Positions 1 to 5,158 of a DNA stretch of 5,502 bases are shown here, piece by piece. The stretch is from Nitrospiraceae bacterium. GTDB taxonomy: Bacteria; Nitrospirota; Nitrospiria; Nitrospirales; Nitrospiraceae. The notes below the pieces were generated by a model that did no database searches, was not told the DNA's origin, and saw nothing but the letters and a program-made list of their open reading frames with translations. The number at the start of each line of letters is the position of its first letter. Position 1 is the stretch's first letter. The translations under genes were made by a program, and so were the position numbers. The stretch lies in NCBI GenBank assembly GCA_025934615.1, contig JAICXS010000165.1:1-5502 (forward strand), written 5' to 3'.

Positions 1-390
1 ACCGACCCCGAACTGCTCTATTGTTTTGCCGTCGTCAAACCGGGATTAAAAATTCAAGACGTGGAACAAGCCTTGTACCGGGAATTTGAACGGATTCAAG
101 AAAGTTCTCCGACAGAACAAGAGCTTCAACGGGCGAAGAACCAGGTGGAAGCCGAATATCTCTTTGGTCAAGACTCTAACTTTCGGCAAGCGATGGTGCT
201 CGGCCAGGCTGAAACCGTAGGCGCCGGCTGGCGGCACATCGATAAGTTTCTGGAACGGATACGCAGCGTTACGGCGCAGGATGTGCAGCGAGTCGCCCAT
301 CAATACTTGACGGCAGATAACCGTACGGTCGGCACGCTCGTCCCACTTCCTGCTTCCCCCGAACCAGCCGCCGTGAGCGAACGGCATTAA
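1..390 (+). CDS. M16 family zinc peptidase, C-terminal part (5' end outside window)
   Basis: The reading frame is open from the first base and stops at TAA 388-390, giving the last 129 residues of a larger protein. The segment has the look of the end of an M16 C-terminal domain: a strand-like LLYCFAVVKPG, then a long amphipathic helix (VEQALYREFERIQ), the TEQELQRAKNQ stretch, and the closing SVTAQDVQRVAHQYLTADNRTVGTLVP, which parallels the end of the next gene (VTKEDVLRVAKQYL). A GTG at 61 is not a credible start because homology-like sequence continues upstream of it. The catalytic HxxEH domain, if present, lies before the window and cannot be checked. The next gene follows after one base and encodes a subunit without that motif, so I infer this one is the catalytic partner of a two-subunit M16B protease, probably periplasmic. 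The family is fairly sure; the catalytic role is inference. Confidence 0.88.
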   Translation, partial: TDPELLYCFAVVKPGLKIQDVEQALYREFERIQESSPTEQELQRAKNQVEAEYLFGQDSNFRQAMVLGQAETVGAGWRHIDKFLERIRSVTAQDVQRVAHQYLTADNRTVGTLVPLPASPEPAAVSERH

Positions 391-391
391 A

Positions 392-1753
392 ATGATGATC
401 GGGCAAGCCACCAAATTCATCGTCTCGTCGATTCTTCCCATCGTCCTGGCTGTCATGCTGTCGACGATCTCCGATCAGTCCGCTCAAGCAGCCGACATCA
501 ACCCGGTTCGGTTTGTGATGCCGAACGGGCTCACGGTGTTGATACAAGAGCAGCATGCGCTGCCGATCGTCCAGATCCATGCATTGATCAAAGCAGGGGC
601 CGCTCACGATCCCTCTGACAAGGCAGGCCTTGCCAACCTGGTGGCCGGATTACTGGACGAGGGAACCACCACCCGATCGGCCAACCAAATTGGAGAACAA
701 ATCGAGTTTGTCGGCGGGGCGCTCCAAGCCAAGGCAGGAGAGGATTTTACGACTGCTTCCGCTAGAGTCTTAAAAAAAGATATCGAACTGGGATTCGAGC
801 TCCTAGCAGATATTCTGCTGCATCCTGCCTTTGCCGAGCATGAACTGGAACGAGTCCGGAGCCAAATCCTGGGTGAGATTCAGAGCGAGAAAGACGATCC
901 CGGACAGGTGGCCGGCAAGGCCTTTAAACAAGTCGTCTTTCCCAGCCATCCGTATCGATGGCCCATTACCGGCACAGAAGAGACGCTTCCCAAGATCAAA
1001 CGAGCCGATGTGGTTCAATTTTACACACGCGAATATGTGCCGAATCAAACGATCCTGACGATTGTCGGCGACATCACGGCCGATCAAGCACGAGCTCAGC
1101 TTGCGAAACGTTTTGGGGCGTGGAAGCGTGGAGACAACAGCGCACGAACGCTCGCACCGCCGCATCAACTAGAGAAGTCGGTGGTCAAGCTCATCGAGAA
1201 AGATTTGACGCAGGCAACGATCCTCATGGGGCATGTCGGGATCAGTCGAACGAATCCCGATTACTATGCCGTGACGGTTATGAACTATATTCTCGGCGCG
1301 GGTGGATTCTCTTCGCGCCTTATGGATTCCATTCGCGACAATCAAGGGCTGGCCTACCATGTCGGCAGCCATTTCGAGGCGAATCTGATGCCGGGGCCGT
1401 TTATCGTCAGTCTTCAAACAAGAAATGAAGCGGCCAATCAAGCCATCACCGGTGTCGTCACCGAACTCAATCGCATTCGTGAAGGGCCGGTGACTGACCA
1501 GGAGTTGTCGGAGGCCAAGTCGTATCTGATCGGAAGTTTTCCGCTGCGCGTGGATACGATTGCCAAACTGGCTGATGTGCTGGCCTTGGTCGAACTCTAT
1601 GGCCTGGGCCTCGACTACTTCAGCCGCTATCCGAAACTGATCGAACAGGTCACGAAAGAAGACGTCTTACGCGTCGCAAAGCAGTATCTGCATCCCTCTC
1701 GCTATGCCCTTGTGGTCGTCGCCAATCAGAACAAGGCGAAAGTGAAATCGTAG
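392..1753 (+). CDS. M16 family peptidase-like subunit lacking the HxxEH zinc site, secreted
   Basis: This 453-residue protein has a signal peptide (hydrophobic core about residues 9-26, likely cleavage after AQA at 31-33), an M16 N-terminal domain (about 38-190) and an M16 C-terminal domain (about 195-375). Active M16 enzymes carry HxxEH just after the 'G..D....GLAHL' region. Here residues 82-86 read NLVAG, so zinc binding and hydrolysis should be lost. The C-terminal domain keeps the R-x6-Y pair (R315 and Y322, in RDNQGLAY) that binds substrate in M16 partners. This is the known pattern of bacterial M16B heterodimers, where one subunit supplies zinc and the other the R/Y pair. The upstream M16 gene ends one base before this start and larE begins two bases after the stop, implying one transcript. 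ATG 392 is followed directly by a second ATG at 395, and the ribosome-binding site is weak, consistent with coupling to the upstream stop. Target substrate is unknown. Confidence 0.93.
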   Translation: MMIGQATKFIVSSILPIVLAVMLSTISDQSAQAADINPVRFVMPNGLTVLIQEQHALPIVQIHALIKAGAAHDPSDKAGLANLVAGLLDEGTTTRSANQIGEQIEFVGGALQAKAGEDFTTASARVLKKDIELGFELLADILLHPAFAEHELERVRSQILGEIQSEKDDPGQVAGKAFKQVVFPSHPYRWPITGTEETLPKIKRADVVQFYTREYVPNQTILTIVGDITADQARAQLAKRFGAWKRGDNSARTLAPPHQLEKSVVKLIEKDLTQATILMGHVGISRTNPDYYAVTVMNYILGAGGFSSRLMDSIRDNQGLAYHVGSHFEANLMPGPFIVSLQTRNEAANQAITGVVTELNRIREGPVTDQELSEAKSYLIGSFPLRVDTIAKLADVLALVELYGLGLDYFSRYPKLIEQVTKEDVLRVAKQYLHPSRYALVVVANQNKAKVKS

Positions 1754-1755
1754 CC

Positions 1756-2580
1756 ATGCCGACCACTACTACCAGTCCCGCCGTCATGCTGCAGGACAAA
1801 CTCCAGAGATTGCGCGCCTTACTACGAGAAATGAACTCTGTGGTCGTGGCCTTCTCCGGAGGAATCGACAGCACGCTGGTGCTCAAAGTGGCTCACGATG
1901 CGCTGGGCGACCGGGCCATCGGGGTGACCGCCGTGTCGCCGACCTTCCCCGACATCGAATTGGAAGCATCGCGTCGAGTCGCCGCCGAGATCGGTGCGCG
2001 GCACATCATGCTGCCGACCGACCAGCTTCAGATTGATGATTTTGTCCGTAACGATGCGAGCCGCTGCTATCATTGCAAGACAGACCTGTATCAACTTTTG
2101 GAACGCCTCCAGCACGATCTTCGACTCGGGGCCATCGTCGATGGAACCAACGCAGATGACTTGGGGGATGACCGACCAGGCCTAGTCGCAGCTCGTGAAC
2201 GGGGCATCCGTAGCCCCCTACTGGAAACCGGACTCACCAAGACTGAGATCCGAATGCTAGCCAAAGAATTTGGACTGTCCAACTGGGATAAACCTGCCGC
2301 GGCTTGCCTGTCGTCACGGATTCCTCGCGGCACCGCAATCACTCGCGAGAAACTAAGCCGTGTCGAGCAGGCCGAAGCGACATTGTTTCGCGAAGGATTT
2401 CGGCAGTTTCGAGTGCGGGATCATGGGGACATCGCGCGGCTGGAACTGGACAATGATGGTCTGGCGGTTCTACAAGACAAAACCCGCCGAACCGGCATCG
2501 CGCAAAAATTGAAGGATGTGGGATTCCGGTTCGTGACGGTTGACTTGGAAGGATATCAGCGCGGAAGCGTCAACAGTTAA
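1756..2580 (+). CDS. larE: ATP-dependent sulfur transferase LarE (nickel-pincer cofactor synthesis)
   Basis: A cytoplasmic 274-residue PP-loop protein of normal LarE length. LarE adenylates the carboxylates of the biscarboxylated pyridinium mononucleotide made by LarB and replaces them with thiocarboxylates; LarC then inserts nickel, giving the cofactor of LarA-type lactate racemases. Visible evidence: the PP-loop SGGIDS at 34-39, RCYHCK at 103-108, the DGTNADD motif, and the signature PAAACLSSRIPRG at 180-192 with C184 at the place of the sulfur-donor cysteine. The protein has exactly three cysteines (C104, C107, C184). In L. plantarum LarE a single cysteine is sacrificed, whereas some three-cysteine homologues are reported to carry a [4Fe-4S] cluster; I infer the latter type here. 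Start ATG 1756 lies two bases after the M16 stop; ATG 1786 (M11) is a possible alternative because the family core begins soon after it. No larA, larB or larC is in the window. Confidence 0.93.
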   Translation: MPTTTTSPAVMLQDKLQRLRALLREMNSVVVAFSGGIDSTLVLKVAHDALGDRAIGVTAVSPTFPDIELEASRRVAAEIGARHIMLPTDQLQIDDFVRNDASRCYHCKTDLYQLLERLQHDLRLGAIVDGTNADDLGDDRPGLVAARERGIRSPLLETGLTKTEIRMLAKEFGLSNWDKPAAACLSSRIPRGTAITREKLSRVEQAEATLFREGFRQFRVRDHGDIARLELDNDGLAVLQDKTRRTGIAQKLKDVGFRFVTVDLEGYQRGSVNS

Positions 2581-2605
2581 AACAGCTCGGTTTTTAATTT
2601 TGACG
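2568..2605. terminator. AT-rich hairpin between convergent larE and atpF, possible bidirectional terminator
   Basis: Inside the 45-bp gap between the converging stop codons the arm TTAAAAC (2577-2583) can pair with GTTTT-T-AA (2590-2597, one bulged T) around the loop AGCTCG. The outer arms CGTCAA (2568-2573) and TTGACG (2600-2605) are complementary too. A T-rich run follows the loop on + (GTTTTTAATTTT). The stem is poor in GC, so intrinsic termination would be weak. The position between convergent operons is the main support. No better hairpin was seen in the gap. Confidence 0.4.
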
Positions 2606-2625
2606 TGAACGCGTAACGTTAGAAC

Positions 2626-3132
2626 CTAAGCCCCGTAATTCTTTGCCACCGCGGCAAGCGCCTCATCCGCCAATCGGCGGTGATCGGCATCTGTCAGGCT
2701 CCGTTCGATCACCTTTTCTGCCACGAGCAAGGCGAGATCCGTCGCTTGACTGCGGATTTCCTGTATCGCCTTACGACGTTCCTGGTCTATCTCGCGAGTC
2801 GCATCGGCTTTTACCCGATCCGCTTCCGCCAAGAGTCGCTGCTCATTTTCATCTAACAGACGCTGCGCCCGCTCTTTGGCTTGTGTCAGGACCGCCTCTG
2901 CCTCACGGGATGCAGCGGTGAGTTTCGTTTCGTACTCCTGCATTCTCCGTTCTGCTTCGATACGATGGCGCTCGGCCTGCTCCAGACTTTCCCTGATCTT
3001 TCGCTCCCGCAAATCCAGGGTTTCAAGGATAGGCGGGAACGCATACTTATACAGCACCCATAACAGGATGCCGAACGACACGATTTCCCAAAAGATCAGC
3101 GAGGAGAAAAAATGAGATTCAAACTGTGGCAT
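2626..3132 (-). CDS. atpF: F-type ATP synthase subunit b (F0 peripheral stalk)
   Basis: A 168-residue protein with the classic b-subunit plan: a short N-terminal periplasmic end, one membrane helix at about residues 10-31 (LIFWEIVSFGILLWVLYKYAF), a PPILETLDLRERKI hinge, then a highly charged coiled coil from about 36 to 140 rich in E, R, K, Q and A, and a C-terminal segment (LLVAEKVIERSLTDADHRRL) that in the family contacts the delta subunit. It forms the stator that holds F1 against the rotating c ring. The start ATG (complement of 3130-3132) has only a weak AGG about 10 nt upstream. It is the last gene of the F0 operon. The usual next gene, atpH, is missing and the operon converges with larE. 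Only one b gene is present, with no b' copy, so the stalk may be a homodimer unless another b gene lies elsewhere. Confidence 0.96.
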   Translation of the reverse strand: MPQFESHFFSSLIFWEIVSFGILLWVLYKYAFPPILETLDLRERKIRESLEQAERHRIEAERRMQEYETKLTAASREAEAVLTQAKERAQRLLDENEQRLLAEADRVKADATREIDQERRKAIQEIRSQATDLALLVAEKVIERSLTDADHRRLADEALAAVAKNYGA

Positions 3133-3230
3133 GTTTCGAGCCTAGGTTAAGGTTACGACTAAAGTTGAGGCCGAGGATAAGACATGCAGCTGGGCCGATC
3201 TGAACCCCAACCTCGATCTGATCTTCTCGA
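3133..3230 (-). other. atpE-atpF spacer (98 bp) with clustered GATC sites
   Basis: This is the longest gap inside the F0 operon. It contains no convincing ORF. Four GATC tetranucleotides fall within 36 bp (3197, 3215, 3220 and 3229, the last running into the atpE stop codon), with a direct repeat of GATCGAG on the minus strand. GGCC occurs at both 3169-3172 and 3193-3196 and could close a small imperfect hairpin. The c subunit is needed in far more copies than a or b, so structure in this leader could serve differential expression or mRNA processing. That is inference only. Confidence 0.3.
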
Positions 3231-3461
3231 TCATTTCCGCAATCCCATGATGATGAACGCGATGACAAGACCATAGAGGGCGATCGCTTCGACCAGCGCA
3301 AAGCCGATCCACATGTACTTGGCGACCCGACCTTCAGCTTCCGGTTGTCGGGCAACCGCCTCGATCATTTTGCCGAAAATATACCCGATGCCGACGCCCG
3401 CTCCGGCGAAGCCGGCGGCTGCCATTCCCATTCCCAACAAGGCTGAAGCTGCAGAATCCAT
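3231..3461 (-). CDS. atpE: F-type ATP synthase subunit c (proton type)
   Basis: A 76-residue hairpin of two membrane helices, the normal size for a c subunit. Helix 1 (about 8-33) carries the glycine ladder G20-A-G22-V-G24-I-G26 with G30 following. The polar loop contains the F1-contacting R38-Q39-P40, and helix 2 (about 50-73) holds the ion-carrying carboxylate E58 in FALVEAIALYG. Sodium-type c rings need a Gln in helix 1 and Ser/Thr right after the Glu. Here those positions are I25, A59 and I60, so the ring should carry protons. A strong GGAGG (complement of 3472-3476) lies 10 nt before the ATG, with AGGA closer in at 4 nt, fitting the high c-subunit demand. It sits between atpB and atpF with gaps of 87 and 98 bp. 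Confidence 0.97.
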   Translation of the reverse strand: MDSAASALLGMGMAAAGFAGAGVGIGYIFGKMIEAVARQPEAEGRVAKYMWIGFALVEAIALYGLVIAFIIMGLRK

Positions 3462-3548
3462 CGTATCCTATCCTCCGGTTTGAGTTTTAAACATCCTAAT
3501 TACATGAACAGTCCGACGCTAGGGCGCCCATCACGGCGGTCTCTTTTT

Positions 3549-4301
3549 CTAGGAGTGGGCATGGGCATCGCCGTGTCCGTGCAGGGTGATAGCATCGCCA
3601 AGATAGACGCAGGTCAGCACGGTAAAAATATAGGCTTGAATGAACGCAATACCGACCTCCAGTGCGTTCATGGCAATCGTAAACGCAAAGGGCAACCAGC
3701 CAATCAATGCGCCGCCGGCGATGGCAAGCCCAAACAGGACCCCTAAGATAACGTGCCCGGCCGTCATGTTGGCAAAGAGCCGAACGGCCAGTGAAATGGG
3801 TCGAGCCAATTGGCTGATCAATTCAATCGGCATCATGAGCGGCAAGAGCCAGGCCGGAGTGCCCGGCGGTACAAGGATGCCAAAAAACTTCACGCCATGG
3901 CGAACAAAACCGACCACAAGGCTCATCGCGTAGACTGTAATCGCAAAGACTGCCGTGACGATAATTTGACTCGTTACGGTGTACGATCCTGGGATGAGAC
4001 CCAGCAGGTTGCTGAATAAAATAAATAGGAACAGTGTCGCAATAAACGGGAAAAACTTAAGTCCGTCCTTTCCCATCGTGTCGAGGATCATGCCCCGGAT
4101 AAAATCGACGAGCAATTCAGCGAGGCTTTGCAGCTTCGTCGGAACAAGGCGACGCGAGGAACCGGCAGTAATGAGCAAGCCGGCGACCATGGCGATGATC
4201 AGCCACATGAGGAACACGGCCTTATTCAGGGAAATATCGATCCCGAATAAGGACAGCGGTATGTAATTATGTAACTCAAACGGATGAAGCGGATTTTCCA
4301 C
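3549..4301 (-). CDS. atpB: F-type ATP synthase subunit a (F0 ion channel)
   Basis: A 250-residue polytopic membrane protein forming the two proton half-channels beside the c ring. Hydrophobic segments are visible at about 28-46, 84-104, 111-133, 150-165, 182-204 and 207-236. The essential arginine is R174 in ISLAVRLFANMTAGH, and the last helix region has the expected E215 and Q222 in NALEVGIAFIQAYIF. The frame stays open upstream to ATG 4382 (277 residues), but that extension is unlike subunit a and overlaps atpZ. I therefore choose the GTG at 4299-4301, where the protein begins VENPLHPFEL and an AAGGA lies 6 nt upstream. Oddity: the C-terminus is histidine-rich (HGHGDAHAHS, 241-250), of unknown importance. 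The gene follows atpZ by 34 bp and precedes atpE by 87 bp, all on the same strand. Confidence 0.96.
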   Translation of the reverse strand: MENPLHPFELHNYIPLSLFGIDISLNKAVFLMWLIIAMVAGLLITAGSSRRLVPTKLQSLAELLVDFIRGMILDTMGKDGLKFFPFIATLFLFILFSNLLGLIPGSYTVTSQIIVTAVFAITVYAMSLVVGFVRHGVKFFGILVPPGTPAWLLPLMMPIELISQLARPISLAVRLFANMTAGHVILGVLFGLAIAGGALIGWLPFAFTIAMNALEVGIAFIQAYIFTVLTCVYLGDAITLHGHGDAHAHS

Positions 4302-4307
4302 CGTGAT

Positions 4308-4312
4308 TCCTT
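4308..4312 (-). promoter_or_regulatory. Ribosome-binding site that sets the atpB GTG start
   Basis: On the minus strand AAGGA lies 6 nt before GTG 4301-4299. It decides for the 250-residue AtpB over the longer open frame that begins with ATG at 4382 and would overlap the end of atpZ. Confidence 0.75.
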
Positions 4313-4335
4313 TTGTGAGCGATGCGCTGAAGAGT

Positions 4336-4554
4336 TTACGGCTTGGACCAGCGCTGCGCGGCCCGATACGCGCTACGTACACCGGCAGCAGCGCCGAGGA
4401 TCAGTCCTACCACCAAGCCCCACGGACCTGATGCGAAGAGGTAGGTATCTGCAACCCAGCCCAACCCTCCACCGACAATCAGGGCAGCAAGCAATTCAGT
4501 GCCGATGCGAACTGCTTGCCCAAGGCCCGCATACAACGGATCGGTCGAGGGCAT
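4336..4554 (-). CDS. AtpZ/AtpI-like small membrane protein of the ATP synthase operon
   Basis: A 72-residue protein with two predicted membrane helices (about 14-36 and 43-60) separated by a short loop (TYLFASGPW). The glycine-rich first helix ends GGGLGWVAD (28-36), with D36 at its end, and the second ends in a basic tail (RSAYRAAQRWSKP). This is the architecture of the AtpI/AtpZ (F0F1 ATPase gene 1) family, whose members are encoded first in atp operons and have been proposed to help c-ring assembly or magnesium/calcium supply; the function here is inferred from family and position. It is the first gene of the F0 operon, with its stop 34 bp before the atpB start. The ATG (complement 4552-4554) has only a weak upstream GGGA. 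Its promoter candidate lies about 50 bp upstream. Confidence 0.85.
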   Translation of the reverse strand: MPSTDPLYAGLGQAVRIGTELLAALIVGGGLGWVADTYLFASGPWGLVVGLILGAAAGVRSAYRAAQRWSKP

Positions 4555-4602
4555 ATCCCAATTATTCGTTTACACGTTCTCAGAGGCCTGAAACGGCGCG
4601 TC

Positions 4603-4632
4603 ATTCAATCAAAATCTGGGGGGAATTGTCAA
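4603..4632 (-). promoter_or_regulatory. Candidate sigma-70-type promoter of the F0 operon
   Basis: On the minus strand a perfect TTGACA (complement of 4627-4632) is followed after 18 bp by TTGAAT (complement of 4603-4608, four of six matches to TATAAT). Transcription would start near 4596, leaving a leader of about 42 nt before atpZ. The -35 is exact but the -10 is imperfect, so the start site is uncertain. Confidence 0.5.
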
Positions 4633-4660
4633 GGCGAACCTATCCTATCATAGGAACGCC
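4633..4660. promoter_or_regulatory. 28-nt inverted repeat abutting the F0 operon -35 box, candidate operator
   Basis: The arms GGCGAACCTAT (4633-4643) and ATAGGAACGCC (4650-4660) pair at 9 of 11 positions around a 6-nt centre; only the two A/A pairs break the symmetry. The repeat ends exactly where the TTGACA begins. No T-run follows on either strand, so it does not look like a terminator for the upstream zinc-ribbon gene. A dimeric regulator site is the simplest reading; an RNA hairpin in a read-through transcript is the alternative. Confidence 0.45.
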
Positions 4661-4722
4661 TCACGGAAGATCTTAGGCGAGATACTTCATGACGGATCGC
4701 AGGTGTGACTTTAAAAACTGTA

Positions 4723-4953
4723 CTATATTGGAACAATAAGATGCGAACGCCGAATTTTCCGTCTCCCAGTGACACGCTCGATAAACCCCTGGAGCCTCGA
4801 TTCCCGTACAAGCCGGCGTTGGATAATCCCTGGGTCGATCACTTCACCACAGGCCATACACCGCCAGGCTCGTAACCAATGCGTGCCCTGATCATCTTCC
4901 ATATCGATATAGTAATCCACGACCATAAGGCCTTGGCAGCGATGGCATTCCAT
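4723..4953 (-). CDS. Small zinc-ribbon-like protein of unknown function
   Basis: A 76-residue protein with two CxxC knuckles, C3-x-x-C6 and C32-x-x-C35, separated by an acidic stretch (YYIDMEDDQGTHW), which together form a plausible single zinc ribbon. A basic, likely helical tail (about 45-70, many Arg) follows and could contact nucleic acid or a protein. I do not recognise a named family, though it resembles short hypothetical proteins I associate with Nitrospira-type genomes. The frame is open to an ATG at 5010, but the start at 4953 is clearly better: GGAGG (complement of 4959-4963) lies 5 nt upstream and the CxxC fold begins at residue 3. It lies upstream of the F0 operon on the same strand, 168 bp from atpZ and with a separate promoter candidate between, so co-regulation is not implied. 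It is divergent from the pabB/trpE-like gene. Confidence 0.8.
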   Translation of the reverse strand: MECHRCQGLMVVDYYIDMEDDQGTHWLRAWRCMACGEVIDPGIIQRRLVRESRLQGFIERVTGRRKIRRSHLIVPI

Positions 4954-5153
4954 GAAGTCCTCCAGAGCAGAATGAAAAGCTATGGTCAGAATACAATTAG
5001 ATATATTCACTCAATATAGGAATCTCGCTATTTTGCGAATAGGCGTTCGGAAAGATACGTGTAAGCCTGGGCCTACGCATGGCTTCCGTTTCTAGGGGTC
5101 CTTGAAGAATGCATCAGGCTAATTGCACAATGGCCCACTGAACCCATAGTTTT
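4954..5153. promoter_or_regulatory. Divergent intergenic region between the zinc-ribbon gene and pabB/trpE-like gene
   Basis: This 200-bp spacer should hold promoters for both genes. It contains an AT-rich block (about 4991-5018) with a perfect dyad TATATT-cactc-AATATA at 5002-5018, and a second short dyad CTATT-ttgcg-AATAG at 5028-5042. On the minus strand TTGAGT (within the first dyad) and TATTCT are 15 bp apart, a poor promoter for the zinc-ribbon gene. On + I find no convincing promoter: TTGCAC at 5123 and CATAGT at 5145 are weak and would start transcription inside the gene. No leader peptide rich in Trp and no terminator/antiterminator pair is visible. Confidence 0.4.
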
Positions 5154-5158
5154 ATGGG
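5143..5158 (+). promoter_or_regulatory. Hairpin covering the likely start codon of the pabB/trpE-like gene
   Basis: CCCATA (5143-5148) and TATGGG (5153-5158) form a perfect 6-bp stem with loop GTTT, and the ATG at 5154 lies in the 3' arm. GCCCA at 5133-5137 could pair alternatively with TGGGC at 5155-5159. No Shine-Dalgarno motif is visible, so initiation there may be weak or controlled by structure. Confidence 0.35.

Noticed and set aside
46..456. Long open frame (136 codons) on the minus strand over the first M16 gene and the start of the second
   Set aside because: It lies antisense to two well-supported M16 frames, shows no recognisable domain, and has no reason to be coding beyond the composition of the opposite strand.
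958..1428. 156-codon + strand frame inside the second M16 gene
   Set aside because: Fully inside a recognised CDS in another frame; its product is Arg/Ser/Cys-rich with no domain, typical of a frame shadow.
3462..3471. GATAGGATA shared by the atpE leader and the F0 promoter dyad (minus strand)
   Set aside because: Only nine bases of a simple repeat-like sequence, without the dyad arms; likely coincidence and partly explained by the ribosome-binding region.
3511..3540. Possible hairpin around GGGCGCCC between atpB and atpE
   Set aside because: The palindrome core cannot form a loop by itself and the flanking pairing is only 5 interrupted base pairs; no T-run follows.
4302..4382. Upstream extension of atpB to ATG 4382 (27 extra residues)
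   Set aside because: The extension overlaps the 3' end of atpZ, does not resemble subunit a, and a good AAGGA precedes the internal GTG at 4301.
4954..5010. N-terminal extension of the zinc-ribbon protein to ATG 5010
   Set aside because: The GGAGG 5 nt before ATG 4953 lies within this extension and marks the later start; the extension has no zinc-ribbon relevance.
5079..5105. 8-codon ORF upstream of the pabB/trpE-like gene as an attenuator leader peptide
   Set aside because: It contains no Trp or other regulatory codon run, has no clear ribosome-binding site, and no terminator/antiterminator pair follows.
5123..5150. TTGCAC-N16-CATAGT as a + strand promoter for the pabB/trpE-like gene
   Set aside because: The -35 matches only about half of the consensus and transcription would begin at or after the ATG at 5154; kept only as a weak argument for the alternative start at 5184.
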